Of a DNA stretch of 42,783 nt, positions 1 to 7,654 are shown piece by piece; the stretch's first letter is position 1; each line of letters starts with the position of its first letter. The notes beneath the pieces are model-generated. The model searched no databases, was not told where the DNA came from, and saw only the letters and a list, made by a program, of their open reading frames with translations. The stretch is from Opitutia bacterium. GTDB lineage: Bacteria; Verrucomicrobiota; Verrucomicrobiia; Opitutales; Opitutaceae. The stretch is from contig CANHAH010000009.1 in assembly GCA_947458705.1 (NCBI GenBank), forward strand, positions 1-42,783, in the 5' to 3' direction. The translations under genes and the position numbers were made by a program.

Positions 1-671
1 CGTTTGCTGTGCAACCCGGCGAAGTCCTCGGTCTGGTCGGGCCCAATGGTGCTGGCAAAACCAGTACGCTGCGTAGTCTCGCCGGAATTATCCCGGCCAA
101 CGCCGGCCGGATCCAGATCCATGGCATAGACCTCGCCGCCGACCCCGTGAGCGCCAAACGCCAGTTGGCATTTTTTCCCGACGAGCCACGCCTCTTCGAC
201 TACCTCACGGTGCGCCAGCACCTCAATTTTGTCGCCCGTATCTATGGAGTCGCAGATCACGCCGCCCTCGCGCAACCGCTACTAGAGGAACTGGAGATTG
301 CGGACAAAGCGGATCAACTACCGGGCGAACTCTCACGCGGCATGAAGCAGAAACTCGCGATCGCCTGCGGTTTGTTGCACAGCCCACGGGTGATGTTTTT
401 CGACGAACCACTGACCGGGCTTGATCCGCTAGGCATCCGGCGAATGAAAGACTCCATTTTGTCCCGCGCGCGCGCCGGTGCGGCGATTGTGCTGAGTTCG
501 CATTTATTACACCTGCTAGAAGAAGTGTGCTCGCACGTACTTATTTTGAAAAAAGGCGAAAAAATCGCGCACGGCACGCTCGCCGAAATTTCCGCGCAAT
601 TCGCCCATGGCGAAACCGGTGTGAGCCTCGAAGAAATTTTTATCCGGGCAACCGGCGGTTCGGAAAATTAA
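1..671 (+). CDS. ABC transporter ATP-binding protein, 5' truncated
   Basis: Cytoplasmic ATPase subunit of an ABC transporter. The open frame already runs at base 3 (F-A-V-Q-P-G-E-V), so the true start lies upstream of the window; the GTG at 9 would remove the usual N-terminal beta strands. Visible motifs are the Walker A GPNGAGKT, the signature LSRGMKQKLAIA, Walker B with catalytic Glu in VMFFDEP followed by the D-loop LTGLD, and the H-loop His in SSHLL. The LSRGM signature and the C-terminal stretch after the H-loop (LKKGEKIAHGTL) are typical of the CcmA/NatA-type exporters. The next gene, 21 bp downstream, is the likely membrane partner. The substrate cannot be told from sequence. Confidence 0.93.
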   Translation, partial: FAVQPGEVLGLVGPNGAGKTSTLRSLAGIIPANAGRIQIHGIDLAADPVSAKRQLAFFPDEPRLFDYLTVRQHLNFVARIYGVADHAALAQPLLEELEIADKADQLPGELSRGMKQKLAIACGLLHSPRVMFFDEPLTGLDPLGIRRMKDSILSRARAGAAIVLSSHLLHLLEEVCSHVLILKKGEKIAHGTLAEISAQFAHGETGVSLEEIFIRATGGSEN

Positions 672-692
672 ACCTCGAGGCCACAGTCTTCC

Positions 693-2468
693 ATGCTCGG
701 CGCCCTTTTTTACCTCCGGCTCACCTCGCTAAAAAACATCCTGCTTTCGCGTCTGCGGCGCTTGAAGCAGCCGAAATATTTTTTAGGCGCGCTAGCCGGC
801 ATCGCGTATATTTACTGGATATTTTATCGCCAGCTCTCCGACAGATCAGCATCGCTGCCCGGCTTGGCCGCCAGTCTGCCCACTGCACTCGCTCCCACAT
901 TCGATCTGAATGCAACGCTTAGTGTTTTCGGCGCGCTCGTGCTGCTGGTGATTGTGTTGTTCACCTGGGCGCTACCCAAAGAAAAACCCGGACTGCCTTT
1001 CACCGAAGCGGAGGTGGCGTTTCTTTTTCCAGCGCCGATTTCGCGCCAGCGGCTGATTCATTTTCGTCTGCTAGCCGCGCAGAGTCGGATTCTTTTCTCG
1101 GCGGTGATATTCACGCTGATTTCTAGCGGCTGGAGTTTTTTGGGCGGAGGCGCCCTCACGCACGTGCTGGGCTGGTGGTTGATTTTGACGACGATCAACC
1201 TGCATTTAACCGGCGCCGCCCTCACGATCAATCGCCACATCGATAACGGTGCCAACCCGGCGATTCGCCGCTGGCTGATCCTCGCTGGGGTCGCACTCCT
1301 GATCTTGATTTCAACCCTCTTAATCTCAAACGCGGCACCAGCATTTCCCGAGGGCAACTTCGGCCCGGGCGATGTCGCAGACTGGCTCGCGCGCTGCATG
1401 GATCGCGGCTTGCTTTATTGGCTGCTCATCCCAGGAAAACTCGTCATCGCGCCTTTTCTGGCGCCCAACTACCCAGAATTTTTTCGTACCGTCGGACCGG
1501 CCGCAATGATTTTAATCGGCCACTACTTCTGGGTCGCACGCCAAGAAACGTCCTTCGAGGAAGCCTCGATCGCTTACGCCGAAAAACGCGCCGCGCGGTT
1601 GGCGCAATTGCGCGAAGGCACGTATCGAATCGGACAGGACACAGCTAAATCTCGGCGCGAACCCTTTCAACTGCGCGTGCCGGGACGCGCCGAGATCGCA
1701 TTTCTATGGAAAAACCTGTTAGGCACGCTTCCTTATTTTCACGCCCGCATATGGCTTGGCTGCGCGATACTCACCTGCATCGCGGTGCCGTGGATTGTGA
1801 GAGGCGAACATCAAACAATCGGCGCTAATATCACCATTACGTTCACCGCTATTTTTTCTGTATACACCCTCTTACTAGGCCCTCAACTCGCCCGCCAAGA
1901 CCTTCGTAGCGATCTGTCTCATGCTGATATTCTGAAAACTTACCCGCTCGCAGGCTGGCAGATCATCCTTGGTGAAATCCTCACCCCGATCGCCATTCTC
2001 ACCGGCCTACTCTGGCTCAACCTCCTCGCTATGGTCCTAGCGCTGGCCCCGATGGCCGATAAGTTCACCTGGCTCACCCCCAGTTTCCGTCTCACCGCGA
2101 GCCTGTGTATTGGCGCCGTCATACCCGTGCTCTGCGCACTCCAACTTCTCATCCCCAACGCCGCCGCGCTCCTTTTCCCGGCTTGGTTTCAAGCCACCCG
2201 CCAACGCAGCGGCGGCATTGATGTCATGGGGCAACGTCTCATCTTCGTCTTCGGACAGCTTCTGGTCATTTTAATTTCACTTTTCCCTGCTGTTTTTGGC
2301 GCCGCCCTCGTTATCTTTGCCTCTCAATGGCTGATCGGCGCCTCTGCCGCCGTCGTTCTCGGCACGCTGGTAGCCTTGAGCATTCTTGGGGCCGAAGTCG
2401 CCTGCGGCCTATGGTGGCTCGGTGAACGTTTCGAAAAATTCGACCTCGCCACCGAGCTCCGCCCTTAA
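693..2468 (+). CDS. ABC-type export permease, multi-pass membrane protein
   Basis: Polytopic inner-membrane protein of 591 residues starting at ATG 693, 21 bp after the ATPase stop, so the two are probably cotranscribed and form one exporter. I see roughly ten to twelve hydrophobic segments, for example around residues 30-50, 75-95, 135-160, 170-195, 195-215, 360-385, 390-405, 430-460, 480-500, 520-550 and 555-580. A basic soluble stretch (residues about 285-340, rich in E, R and A) separates two membrane halves. The layout resembles the putative ABC exporter family (Pfam ABC_export) seen beside NatA-type ATPases. Family assignment is from memory of architecture, not a search; transported substrate unknown. 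Confidence 0.75.
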   Translation: MLGALFYLRLTSLKNILLSRLRRLKQPKYFLGALAGIAYIYWIFYRQLSDRSASLPGLAASLPTALAPTFDLNATLSVFGALVLLVIVLFTWALPKEKPGLPFTEAEVAFLFPAPISRQRLIHFRLLAAQSRILFSAVIFTLISSGWSFLGGGALTHVLGWWLILTTINLHLTGAALTINRHIDNGANPAIRRWLILAGVALLILISTLLISNAAPAFPEGNFGPGDVADWLARCMDRGLLYWLLIPGKLVIAPFLAPNYPEFFRTVGPAAMILIGHYFWVARQETSFEEASIAYAEKRAARLAQLREGTYRIGQDTAKSRREPFQLRVPGRAEIAFLWKNLLGTLPYFHARIWLGCAILTCIAVPWIVRGEHQTIGANITITFTAIFSVYTLLLGPQLARQDLRSDLSHADILKTYPLAGWQIILGEILTPIAILTGLLWLNLLAMVLALAPMADKFTWLTPSFRLTASLCIGAVIPVLCALQLLIPNAAALLFPAWFQATRQRSGGIDVMGQRLIFVFGQLLVILISLFPAVFGAALVIFASQWLIGASAAVVLGTLVALSILGAEVACGLWWLGERFEKFDLATELRP

Positions 2469-2493
2469 TGGCAAAGCCCTCCCTCGCGCCGCT

Positions 2494-2865
2494 GTGACTC
2501 AGGATCAACTTACGGTGTTCGCCGCCGAAACGGTTACCGCTACCCAGCGCGCCCTTCCCGCTGCCTTACGCTGCTTAGCCTATGCAGTACCGGTTCATTA
2601 CGAAACCTTGCCGGATATTGATACCCTCGCTGAGGGCTTCCCCGAGGACATCCTCGGCCTTTTCTCGGGCGACCCCCATGGCAGCTCTCTTAGCCACGAC
2701 CAACCCCAACCGCCGCAGATCATACTCTACCTGGAAAATCTCTGGGACTACGCGGAGGCAGACCGCCAGATTTTCCGCGACGAGGTTCGCCTCACCTACC
2801 TGCACGAGCTGGGGCACTACTTTGGCTGGGATGAGGACGAACTGACTGCCCGAGGCCTCGATTAG
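2494..2865 (+). CDS. Small zincin-like metallopeptidase (PF06262-type)
   Basis: Short soluble protein with the zinc-protease motif HELGHYFGWDEDEL near its C-terminus (HExxH followed by a conserved acidic segment), the hallmark of the small 'metallopeptidase family' proteins formerly called DUF1025. The central VPVHYETLPD and the ILYLENLWDYAEADRQIFRDEVRLTYLHEL segments also fit. The frame is open back to a TTG at 2386, but that would overlap the permease by 83 bases; GTG 2494 gives 123 residues, the normal family size, so I prefer it. No clear ribosome binding site supports either. It follows the exporter genes closely but no functional link is evident. Confidence 0.82.
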   Translation: MTQDQLTVFAAETVTATQRALPAALRCLAYAVPVHYETLPDIDTLAEGFPEDILGLFSGDPHGSSLSHDQPQPPQIILYLENLWDYAEADRQIFRDEVRLTYLHELGHYFGWDEDELTARGLD

Positions 2866-2912
2866 GCCCCTGAAGCTCACCTGCACTCCGCGCTTTCCAA
2901 TTCCGCCATATC

Positions 2913-3635
2913 ATGCTTAGCTCCCACGCCATGCAGTCTCCGTTTATCTTCGTTCAAAAACTCCTCCCTTTGGTCCTCGCCGCGTGCTGCGTGCTCGCAC
3001 CCACTCGTGCCCTCGCCAAAACCGACCGAGCCGAACTGGTGACCCACGTCGAATCCTGCGAAGCCATCCTGCAAGATTTTCAACGCGACCCACGCACCGC
3101 GATCCCGGCTCGCGTCCTCGCTAAAGCCAAGGGCCTCATCATCGTTAACCAGTTCAAGGCCGGCCTCATCTTCGGGGTCAAAGCCGGCTACGGCGTCATC
3201 ATGGTGAAACAATCCACTGGTCGCTGGAGCCTTCCGGTCCTGATCAACGCCGGCGAGACCAGCCTCGGCCTCCAGCTTGGCGCCAGCGACGTCGAGACGA
3301 TTCACGTCCTCACCGACGACCAGACCGCCCGGCTCCTCTTCCGCCAACGCTTCCGCCTCGGCGTCGATGCTAAAGCCGTCATCGGCCCAAAAGGTGCCGA
3401 AGCCAATAATCCCGATTACAAAATGATCGATGCGCCCATTTTGACCTACACCAAAAACGCGGGCGTGTTCGCTGGGGCGACCGTCAAAGCCGGCTATCTC
3501 ACCCGCAGCGACGACGACAACGCCACGCTCTACAACACCCTCTACACCATGCCCGAGCTGCTTTACAGCAACTGGGTCAAGCCCCCCGCCGAAGTTCAGC
3601 CTCTAATGGACCTCGTCCAAAGTATTGCGCCCTGA
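2913..3635 (+). CDS. Secreted SYLF-domain (YSC84-like) lipid-binding protein
   Basis: Exported protein of 240 residues. A signal peptide is clear: a hydrophobic run KLLPLVLAACCVLAP followed by an A-L-A cleavage site near residue 35; translation may begin at ATG 2913 or ATG 2931, both leaving an intact signal. The mature part matches the SYLF/YSC84 domain: ARVLAKAKGLIIVNQFKAG, FGVKAGYGVIMVK, WSLPVLINAGETSLGLQLGAS, and the later VGVDAKAVIGPKG-like stretch. Eukaryotic SYLF domains bind phosphoinositides; in bacteria the role is not well established. A strong terminator lies 18 bp beyond the stop, so the transcript likely ends here. Confidence 0.88.
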   Translation: MLSSHAMQSPFIFVQKLLPLVLAACCVLAPTRALAKTDRAELVTHVESCEAILQDFQRDPRTAIPARVLAKAKGLIIVNQFKAGLIFGVKAGYGVIMVKQSTGRWSLPVLINAGETSLGLQLGASDVETIHVLTDDQTARLLFRQRFRLGVDAKAVIGPKGAEANNPDYKMIDAPILTYTKNAGVFAGATVKAGYLTRSDDDNATLYNTLYTMPELLYSNWVKPPAEVQPLMDLVQSIAP

Positions 3636-3653
3636 TCGCACCGCGCTCCCTTT

Positions 3654-3681
3654 GGGCGGGCTTCAAAGCCCGCCCTTTTTT
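3654..3681 (+). terminator. Rho-independent terminator after the SYLF gene
   Basis: A perfect 9-bp stem (GGGCGGGCT at 3654-3662, AGCCCGCCC at 3667-3675) with a TCAA tetraloop is followed immediately by six T residues at 3676-3681. It is the cleanest intrinsic terminator in the window and separates the SYLF gene from the VOC gene. Confidence 0.9.
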
Positions 3682-3711
3682 GTGTCTACCGCCCCCCTCG
3701 CCCCGAATTCT

Positions 3712-4122
3712 ATGAGCTCCCTCATCACTGGCTTTCACCACGTCTGCATCAAAACCCGCGATTGGGATCGCACCCTCGCCTTCTACGTCACCGCCCTCGG
3801 CTTCGCCGAAAAAATCACTTGGCGCACCGCGCCCAACCGCGCCGGCATGTTCGACACCGGGGACGGCAACTACCTCGAAGTCTTCGAGGACCTCGCCTAC
3901 ACCCCCGCCCCCAACGGGGCCATTATTCATTTTGCCCTGCGCACCGCGCACCTCGATCAAGTCGCCGAGCGCGTCCGCGCCACCGGCGCCAAGATCACCA
4001 CTGAGCCCAAAGACGTAACGATTGCGACCACTAACGCCCACGCACCTGTACCCATTCGCATCTTTTTCTGCGAAGGACCTAGCGGTGAAGTCATCGAGTT
4101 TTTCCAAAACACGCTGACGTAA
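3712..4122 (+). CDS. VOC family (glyoxalase/dioxygenase fold) protein
   Basis: Protein of 136 residues with the vicinal-oxygen-chelate fold. The start ATG 3712 gives MSSLITGFHHVCIKTRDWDRTLAFY, the classic first beta-alpha-beta unit with a metal-ligand His at residue 9 or 10. Other ligand-type positions are Glu in YLEVFED, His in IIHFALRT, and Glu in GEVIEFFQ at the C-terminus, so a metal-dependent enzyme is plausible. The frame is open upstream to 3625 but that stretch contains the terminator hairpin and is not part of the gene. VOC proteins range from glyoxalase I to antibiotic-binding proteins; the substrate cannot be assigned. Convergent with the CinA-domain gene 41 bp downstream. Confidence 0.88.
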   Translation: MSSLITGFHHVCIKTRDWDRTLAFYVTALGFAEKITWRTAPNRAGMFDTGDGNYLEVFEDLAYTPAPNGAIIHFALRTAHLDQVAERVRATGAKITTEPKDVTIATTNAHAPVPIRIFFCEGPSGEVIEFFQNTLT

Positions 4123-4163
4123 AAAAAGTCCGCGGCGTCACCCAACGCGCCTCGCCAAACGCG

Positions 4164-4664
4164 TTAAACGGACTCTGTCCGCAGCGTTGCCGCCAAGGCT
4201 GCCAACGCCGCCTCGGCCACCCGAATCTGCACCTCGACCCGCCCGCAGCCGGGCAAATCTACCCGCCCGGTCCTCACGGAAAATTCCCCGCGCGCATCGC
4301 GCATCGCCACCGCCCACCAGGCCATCGGCTCCAGCACGCCTCGCTCGGGCGCTGCCTCTGCGTAGCCGGTCGTCGCCAGACCCACATCTGCGCCGAATCG
4401 TTCGCTCACCCCACGAGCCATCTGCGCTGCGATCTCCGCCGATACGCAATCCACCGCGGCGGCTGCGGCGCGATCCACGCCAAGCCACGCCACCTTTTGA
4501 TCCAAGGTATAAGCCGTTAGGCCGCCCAAAAAATAACCTGAAGCTCCGGAAACGCTCGCCACGCGTGCCTGTACGTTACCCGCCGTGAGACTCTCTGCCA
4601 CTGCCAAGGTCCGCCGTGGCGCACGCAACATCAGTTCCTTCAACTCCGCAGCTGCCGATATCAC
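4164..4664 (-). CDS. Stand-alone CinA C-terminal domain protein (NMN amidohydrolase-like)
   Basis: About 166 residues corresponding to the C-terminal CinA domain only (PncC-like, nicotinamide mononucleotide deamidase in characterised members); the N-terminal MoCF-like domain of full CinA is absent. Motifs are AESLTAG, ASGYFLGGLTAYTLDQKVAWLGV, and GLATTGYAEAAP where most homologues read a TGIAGP-like loop. I chose GTG 4664 because AGGAG lies four bases before it (complement of 4669-4673); a TTG at 4691 would add nine residues. Product probably salvages NAD by deamidating NMN, but the altered loop leaves the activity uncertain. Transcribed alone, convergent with the VOC gene. Confidence 0.85.
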   Translation of the reverse strand: MISAAAELKELMLRAPRRTLAVAESLTAGNVQARVASVSGASGYFLGGLTAYTLDQKVAWLGVDRAAAAAVDCVSAEIAAQMARGVSERFGADVGLATTGYAEAAPERGVLEPMAWWAVAMRDARGEFSVRTGRVDLPGCGRVEVQIRVAEAALAALAATLRTESV

Positions 4665-4810
4665 GACACTCCTTTCATCCAAAAATTCCAACGAACGAAA
4701 GCCGCTCTTCGATTGGTTTTGGATATGAAAAATCTCATGATCTACCAGAGTTCAACACCCCGGCAGCGCTTGCGCAGTACAAAAGCACAAGGCCGCCGTT
4801 GCGACGGCGC

Positions 4811-5569
4811 TCAAATTTTCACCTCGAGCCCGACTGGGCAGTGATCGCTACCCATTACCTGCGGCTCGATCCAAGCCCGCTGCAACGCCGGCCGTAGCGC
4901 CGCGCTCGCCATGAAGTAATCGATGCGCCAACCGACGTTATTTGCCCGTGCACCCGCGCGATACGTCCACCAGCTGTAATGGCCTGGTCCTTTTTCAAAC
5001 TCGCGGAACGTATCAATAAAGCCGGCGCCCAAAAAATCGCGAAAGCCCGCGCGCTCCTCATTCGAAAACCCTGGGCTACCCACATTTTCTTTAGGCCGCG
5101 CGAGATCAATCTCCTCGTGCGCCACGTTGAGGTCGCCGCAAAAAAGCACTGGTTTTTTTTGCTCTAATTTTTTCACGTAGGCGAGCAAGGCCCGATCCCA
5201 CTCCTGGCGGAAACCAATACGCGCTAATTCCGGCTGAGCATTCGGCACATACAAACCGATCACATAGCACTCCGGAAATTCCGCCGTGATTGCGCGCCCT
5301 TCTTCATCATGCGCCGGCGAACCCAACCCAAGCGTGACCGACATCGGCTTACGCCGCGAAAAGAGCGCGGTCCCGCTGTAGCCTTTTTTCTGCGCCGCGT
5401 TCCACGTTAGATCATAGCCCGAGGGCCACACCACATGCTGCACATCGCCCGGCAACGCCTTCACTTCCTGAAGACAAATGACGTCGGCTTGAGCTGCGTT
5501 CATCCAATCGAGTAATCCCTTACCGAGCGCCGCCCGCACGCCGTTTACGTTCCAGGAAAGAAGTTTCAT
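4811..5569 (-). CDS. xth: Exodeoxyribonuclease III
   Basis: DNA-repair nuclease of 252 residues, normal length for the ExoIII/APE1 family; it cleaves at abasic sites and degrades 3' ends. Motifs in order: SWNVNGVRAAL (metal-site Asn 7), ICLQEVKALPGD (metal-ligand Glu 35), YSGTALFSRRKP, the catalytic CGDLNVAHEEIDLARPK, the WRIDYFMAS strand, and the terminal SDHCPVGLEV with the active-site Asp-His. ATG 5569 begins directly at MKLLSWNVNG, the usual N-terminus, so the start is secure. Its promoter must lie in the shared 200-bp region with the divergent cystathionine synthase-like gene. A weak stem (4794-4798 with 4805-4809) just after the stop may aid termination. Confidence 0.95.
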   Translation of the reverse strand: MKLLSWNVNGVRAALGKGLLDWMNAAQADVICLQEVKALPGDVQHVVWPSGYDLTWNAAQKKGYSGTALFSRRKPMSVTLGLGSPAHDEEGRAITAEFPECYVIGLYVPNAQPELARIGFRQEWDRALLAYVKKLEQKKPVLFCGDLNVAHEEIDLARPKENVGSPGFSNEERAGFRDFLGAGFIDTFREFEKGPGHYSWWTYRAGARANNVGWRIDYFMASAALRPALQRAWIEPQVMGSDHCPVGLEVKI

Positions 5570-5593
5570 CAGCGCCGTTCAACGCGACCACTA

Positions 5594-5755
5594 GCCCCCC
5601 GGCAAACCGATTCGCTCCCCAGGCCCCACGCCTTCCTAACAACCGGCTTAATTTTTCTAAATTTACCGGGGGGCGAAAAATGCGGGAGGCAATGACTCAC
5701 CGCTCACTTGCGTACCGGCGCAGGTTGCCTCTTACCTCTTTAAGGATCCATCCTT
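5594..5755 (+). promoter_or_regulatory. Candidate structured mRNA leader of the cystathionine synthase-like gene
   Basis: The 201-bp region between xth and the PLP enzyme carries three inverted repeats. A 9-bp perfect pair, GCCCCCCGG (5594-5602) and CCGGGGGGC (5666-5674), encloses 63 bases. A second composite hairpin has an outer stem GAGGCAA (5686-5692) with TTGCCTC (5725-5731), extendable by two G-U pairs, and an inner stem CTTGCG (5707-5712) with CGCAGG (5719-5724), separated by a one-sided 14-base bulge. A short hairpin, AAGGA and TCCTT (5742-5755), lies 15 bases before the ATG. This looks like a structured 5' leader, possibly a riboswitch or attenuator. I could not match it to any SAM, SAH or cobalamin consensus. 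Alternatively the repeats belong to the xth promoter side. Confidence 0.4.
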
Positions 5756-5770
5756 CGCCCATTCACCAAG

Positions 5771-7309
5771 ATGTCTGCCTTTCCTCATCTGCCTCTCGGA
5801 CAAGCCATCCCGCCTAGCCCGCACGCGGTCTCTTGCAGCCTCCCTACGATGCGATCGGTCCGCGGCTACGAGGAAAAAGATCCCGCGATCACCCGTCAGC
5901 TTGCCAACGGCTACCCGCGCTTCGTCGTGCATCCGTTCGCTCGTCAACTCGCCGCACACTTTATAGCCATCAATCCAGCGCTCACTGCCCACACGCTCTG
6001 GCTCACGTCGTCTCTCGCCATCGCCGAAAAGCTTGTAGCACATCTCGCTCATCCCAGCGTCCAGTTGTTCATCGACACACACGGTCTTCACGGTGTCGCT
6101 CATCCGGTCGCCTCGGCGCCACTCGCTGCTCTGGCCAAAACGTATCTGCAAAACCTGGGTGGCTTCATCTCGTCGCGCGAAGCCGAGGATCACCTCGTGC
6201 GCCTCGAACTGCGTCCGGCGATTTATCCCGAAGCCCTGTTCGTCGGTGATGCGCCGGCAGAGATTCGCCGCCATCTGGCCCGCGCACTCAACGCCGGCCA
6301 CGCCGCCACGACCGCGCCGGTCACCGACGCCGATCTGTTTCTCACCAATTGTGGCATGAGCGCCATCTACGCGGCCTTCCGCGCCGTCGCCGATTTGCAA
6401 GCCACGCGCGGGCGCACGATTTGGCTCCAGCTTGGCTGGTTCTATCTTGATACCATCGCGATCCTCAAAAAATTCACCGCTGGTCCCGGCGACTACGTTT
6501 ATATCCGCGATATTTTCGACCTCGAAGCGCTTGAGCGCATCTTCGCCGCGCATGGCCAACGCATCGCCGGAGTCGTCGCCGAGGTGCCCACCAATCCTCT
6601 CCTCCAGACACCTGATATTCCCGCCATCTCTGCGCTTTGTCGCAACCATGGCGCCGCGCTCCTGATCGACGCTTCCACGGCCTCGCTCTACAACCTCGAC
6701 GTGCTGCCCCACGCCGATCTCGCCCTCGCCAGCCTTACTAAATACACGGGTAGCGCGGGCGACCTCACCGCCGGCTTGATCGCCGTCAATCCCGCTCGTC
6801 TCGACGCCGCCGAACTTCGCCGTCGACTAGGCCCCATCCTTGAACCGCTTTACGTGCGCGACGCCTCGCGCCTCGCGCACGAAATCGCCGCCACCGAATC
6901 AGTCCTTGAAAAAATCCACGCGAGCACGCCCCGCGTCGTCGCGTTTCTCGAAAATCACCCCGCCATCAAAGACGTTTTCTGGGCGCGCCACGCCACCAGT
7001 CGCGCGAATTTCGAAAAACTCGCCCGCTCGCCCGATGCCACCGGCGGCATGATCACCTTTACGCTCCGCGCACCGGGCGCTTTGGAAAAATTCTACGACC
7101 GGCTGCGCCTGCCCAAAGGTCCAAGCTTCGGCATGACGACGACCCTTATTTGTCCGTTCATGTATCTCGCGCACTACGACCTCGTGACGACGCCCGCCGG
7201 CCTCGCCGAATTAGCCGCGAGCCAACTCGATCCCGATCTCTTAAGGCTCTGTGTCGGTTGCGAAGCGTTCGAGGACATCATCGCCGCGCTCGCCGAAGCG
7301 TTGGCATAA
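5771..7309 (+). CDS. Fungal-type cystathionine gamma-synthase-like PLP enzyme
   Basis: PLP-dependent fold-type I enzyme of 512 residues, of the Cys/Met-metabolism group. The PLP lysine is Lys324 in LASLTKYTGSAGD and the ring-nitrogen Asp is Asp300 in ALLIDAST; the cofactor region LTNCGMSAIYAAFR and EVPTNPLLQTPDI are also typical. Unlike the roughly 390-residue bacterial MetB it has about 150 extra N-terminal residues including RQLANGYPRFVVHP, an arrangement I associate with the fungal Str2/Met-7 cystathionine gamma-synthases. It probably joins cysteine to an activated homoserine, which would fit the metX gene 25 kb away. ATG 5771 has no Shine-Dalgarno; the leader upstream may control it. Exact substrate is inference. 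Confidence 0.85.
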   Translation: MSAFPHLPLGQAIPPSPHAVSCSLPTMRSVRGYEEKDPAITRQLANGYPRFVVHPFARQLAAHFIAINPALTAHTLWLTSSLAIAEKLVAHLAHPSVQLFIDTHGLHGVAHPVASAPLAALAKTYLQNLGGFISSREAEDHLVRLELRPAIYPEALFVGDAPAEIRRHLARALNAGHAATTAPVTDADLFLTNCGMSAIYAAFRAVADLQATRGRTIWLQLGWFYLDTIAILKKFTAGPGDYVYIRDIFDLEALERIFAAHGQRIAGVVAEVPTNPLLQTPDIPAISALCRNHGAALLIDASTASLYNLDVLPHADLALASLTKYTGSAGDLTAGLIAVNPARLDAAELRRRLGPILEPLYVRDASRLAHEIAATESVLEKIHASTPRVVAFLENHPAIKDVFWARHATSRANFEKLARSPDATGGMITFTLRAPGALEKFYDRLRLPKGPSFGMTTTLICPFMYLAHYDLVTTPAGLAELAASQLDPDLLRLCVGCEAFEDIIAALAEALA

Positions 7310-7391
7310 CAAAAACAGGGCGTGCAGCTGAGTACCGCGGTTAGAGTAATGACGGCAACGCCAAGAATCGATGGAAAGACGTCTATCTTGA

Positions 7392-7426
7392 TTGACGCAA
7401 AAATTTGAGTGTGGGATTATCCCACC
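7392..7426 (+). promoter_or_regulatory. Promoter with palindromic operator of the antitoxin-toxin pair
   Basis: TTGACG at 7392-7397 and GATTAT at 7415-7420 are spaced by exactly 17 bases, a good sigma-70-type promoter. The -10 element lies inside a perfect palindrome, GTGGGAT-T-ATCCCAC at 7411-7425, that ends one base before the ATG at 7427. Transcription would be expected to begin at or next to the A of that ATG, giving a leaderless mRNA. A palindrome over the -10 box is where an autoregulating antitoxin would bind. Sequence positions are seen directly; the regulatory role is inferred. Confidence 0.65.
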
Positions 7427-7654
7427 ATGCTCTTGACCTTAGATGCCAAACGTCGATTGACCGTCCCTGCGACACTTGCGCCGGCTAAACCCGGCGACCA
7501 TTTTCGCGCTGAATTTCATGCAGAGGACGATACTTTAATCTTCCACCGCATTGCACCGGTCGGCGACTGGCTTGAAATCCTGAAGCAGTGTCCCGTACCG
7601 ATGGACGATTTACCGCCACGTCGCCGACAATTAGCTCGTCACCGAAAACTATGA
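7427..7654 (+). CDS. AbrB/MazE-like antitoxin
   Basis: Small protein of 75 residues whose N-terminal part, LTLDAKRRLTVPATLAPAKPGD, is the looped-hinge beta strand pattern of AbrB/MazE/VapB-type DNA-binding antitoxins. The C-terminal part (WLEILKQCPVPMDDLPPRR) is the proline-rich tail expected to wrap the toxin. Start ATG 7427 is favoured over GTG-type codons upstream because the promoter and palindrome end there. The stop overlaps the next start (ATGA at 7651-7654), so translation of antitoxin and toxin is coupled. It likely represses its own promoter through the palindrome at 7411-7425. Confidence 0.8.
   Translation: MLLTLDAKRRLTVPATLAPAKPGDHFRAEFHAEDDTLIFHRIAPVGDWLEILKQCPVPMDDLPPRRRQLARHRKL

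Noticed and set aside
2386-2493. TTG start for the small metallopeptidase
   Set aside because: It would overlap the upstream permease by 83 bases and add a low-complexity Ser/Pro stretch outside the family; GTG 2494 gives normal length.
5594-5755. SAM-I, SAM-II, SAH or cobalamin riboswitch in the leader
   Set aside because: The structure is suggestive but the conserved core sequences I know for these classes are not present, so no named class is assigned.
5732-6712. Open frame of 326 codons on the minus strand
   Set aside because: Antisense to the cystathionine synthase-like gene, whose PLP motifs are clear.
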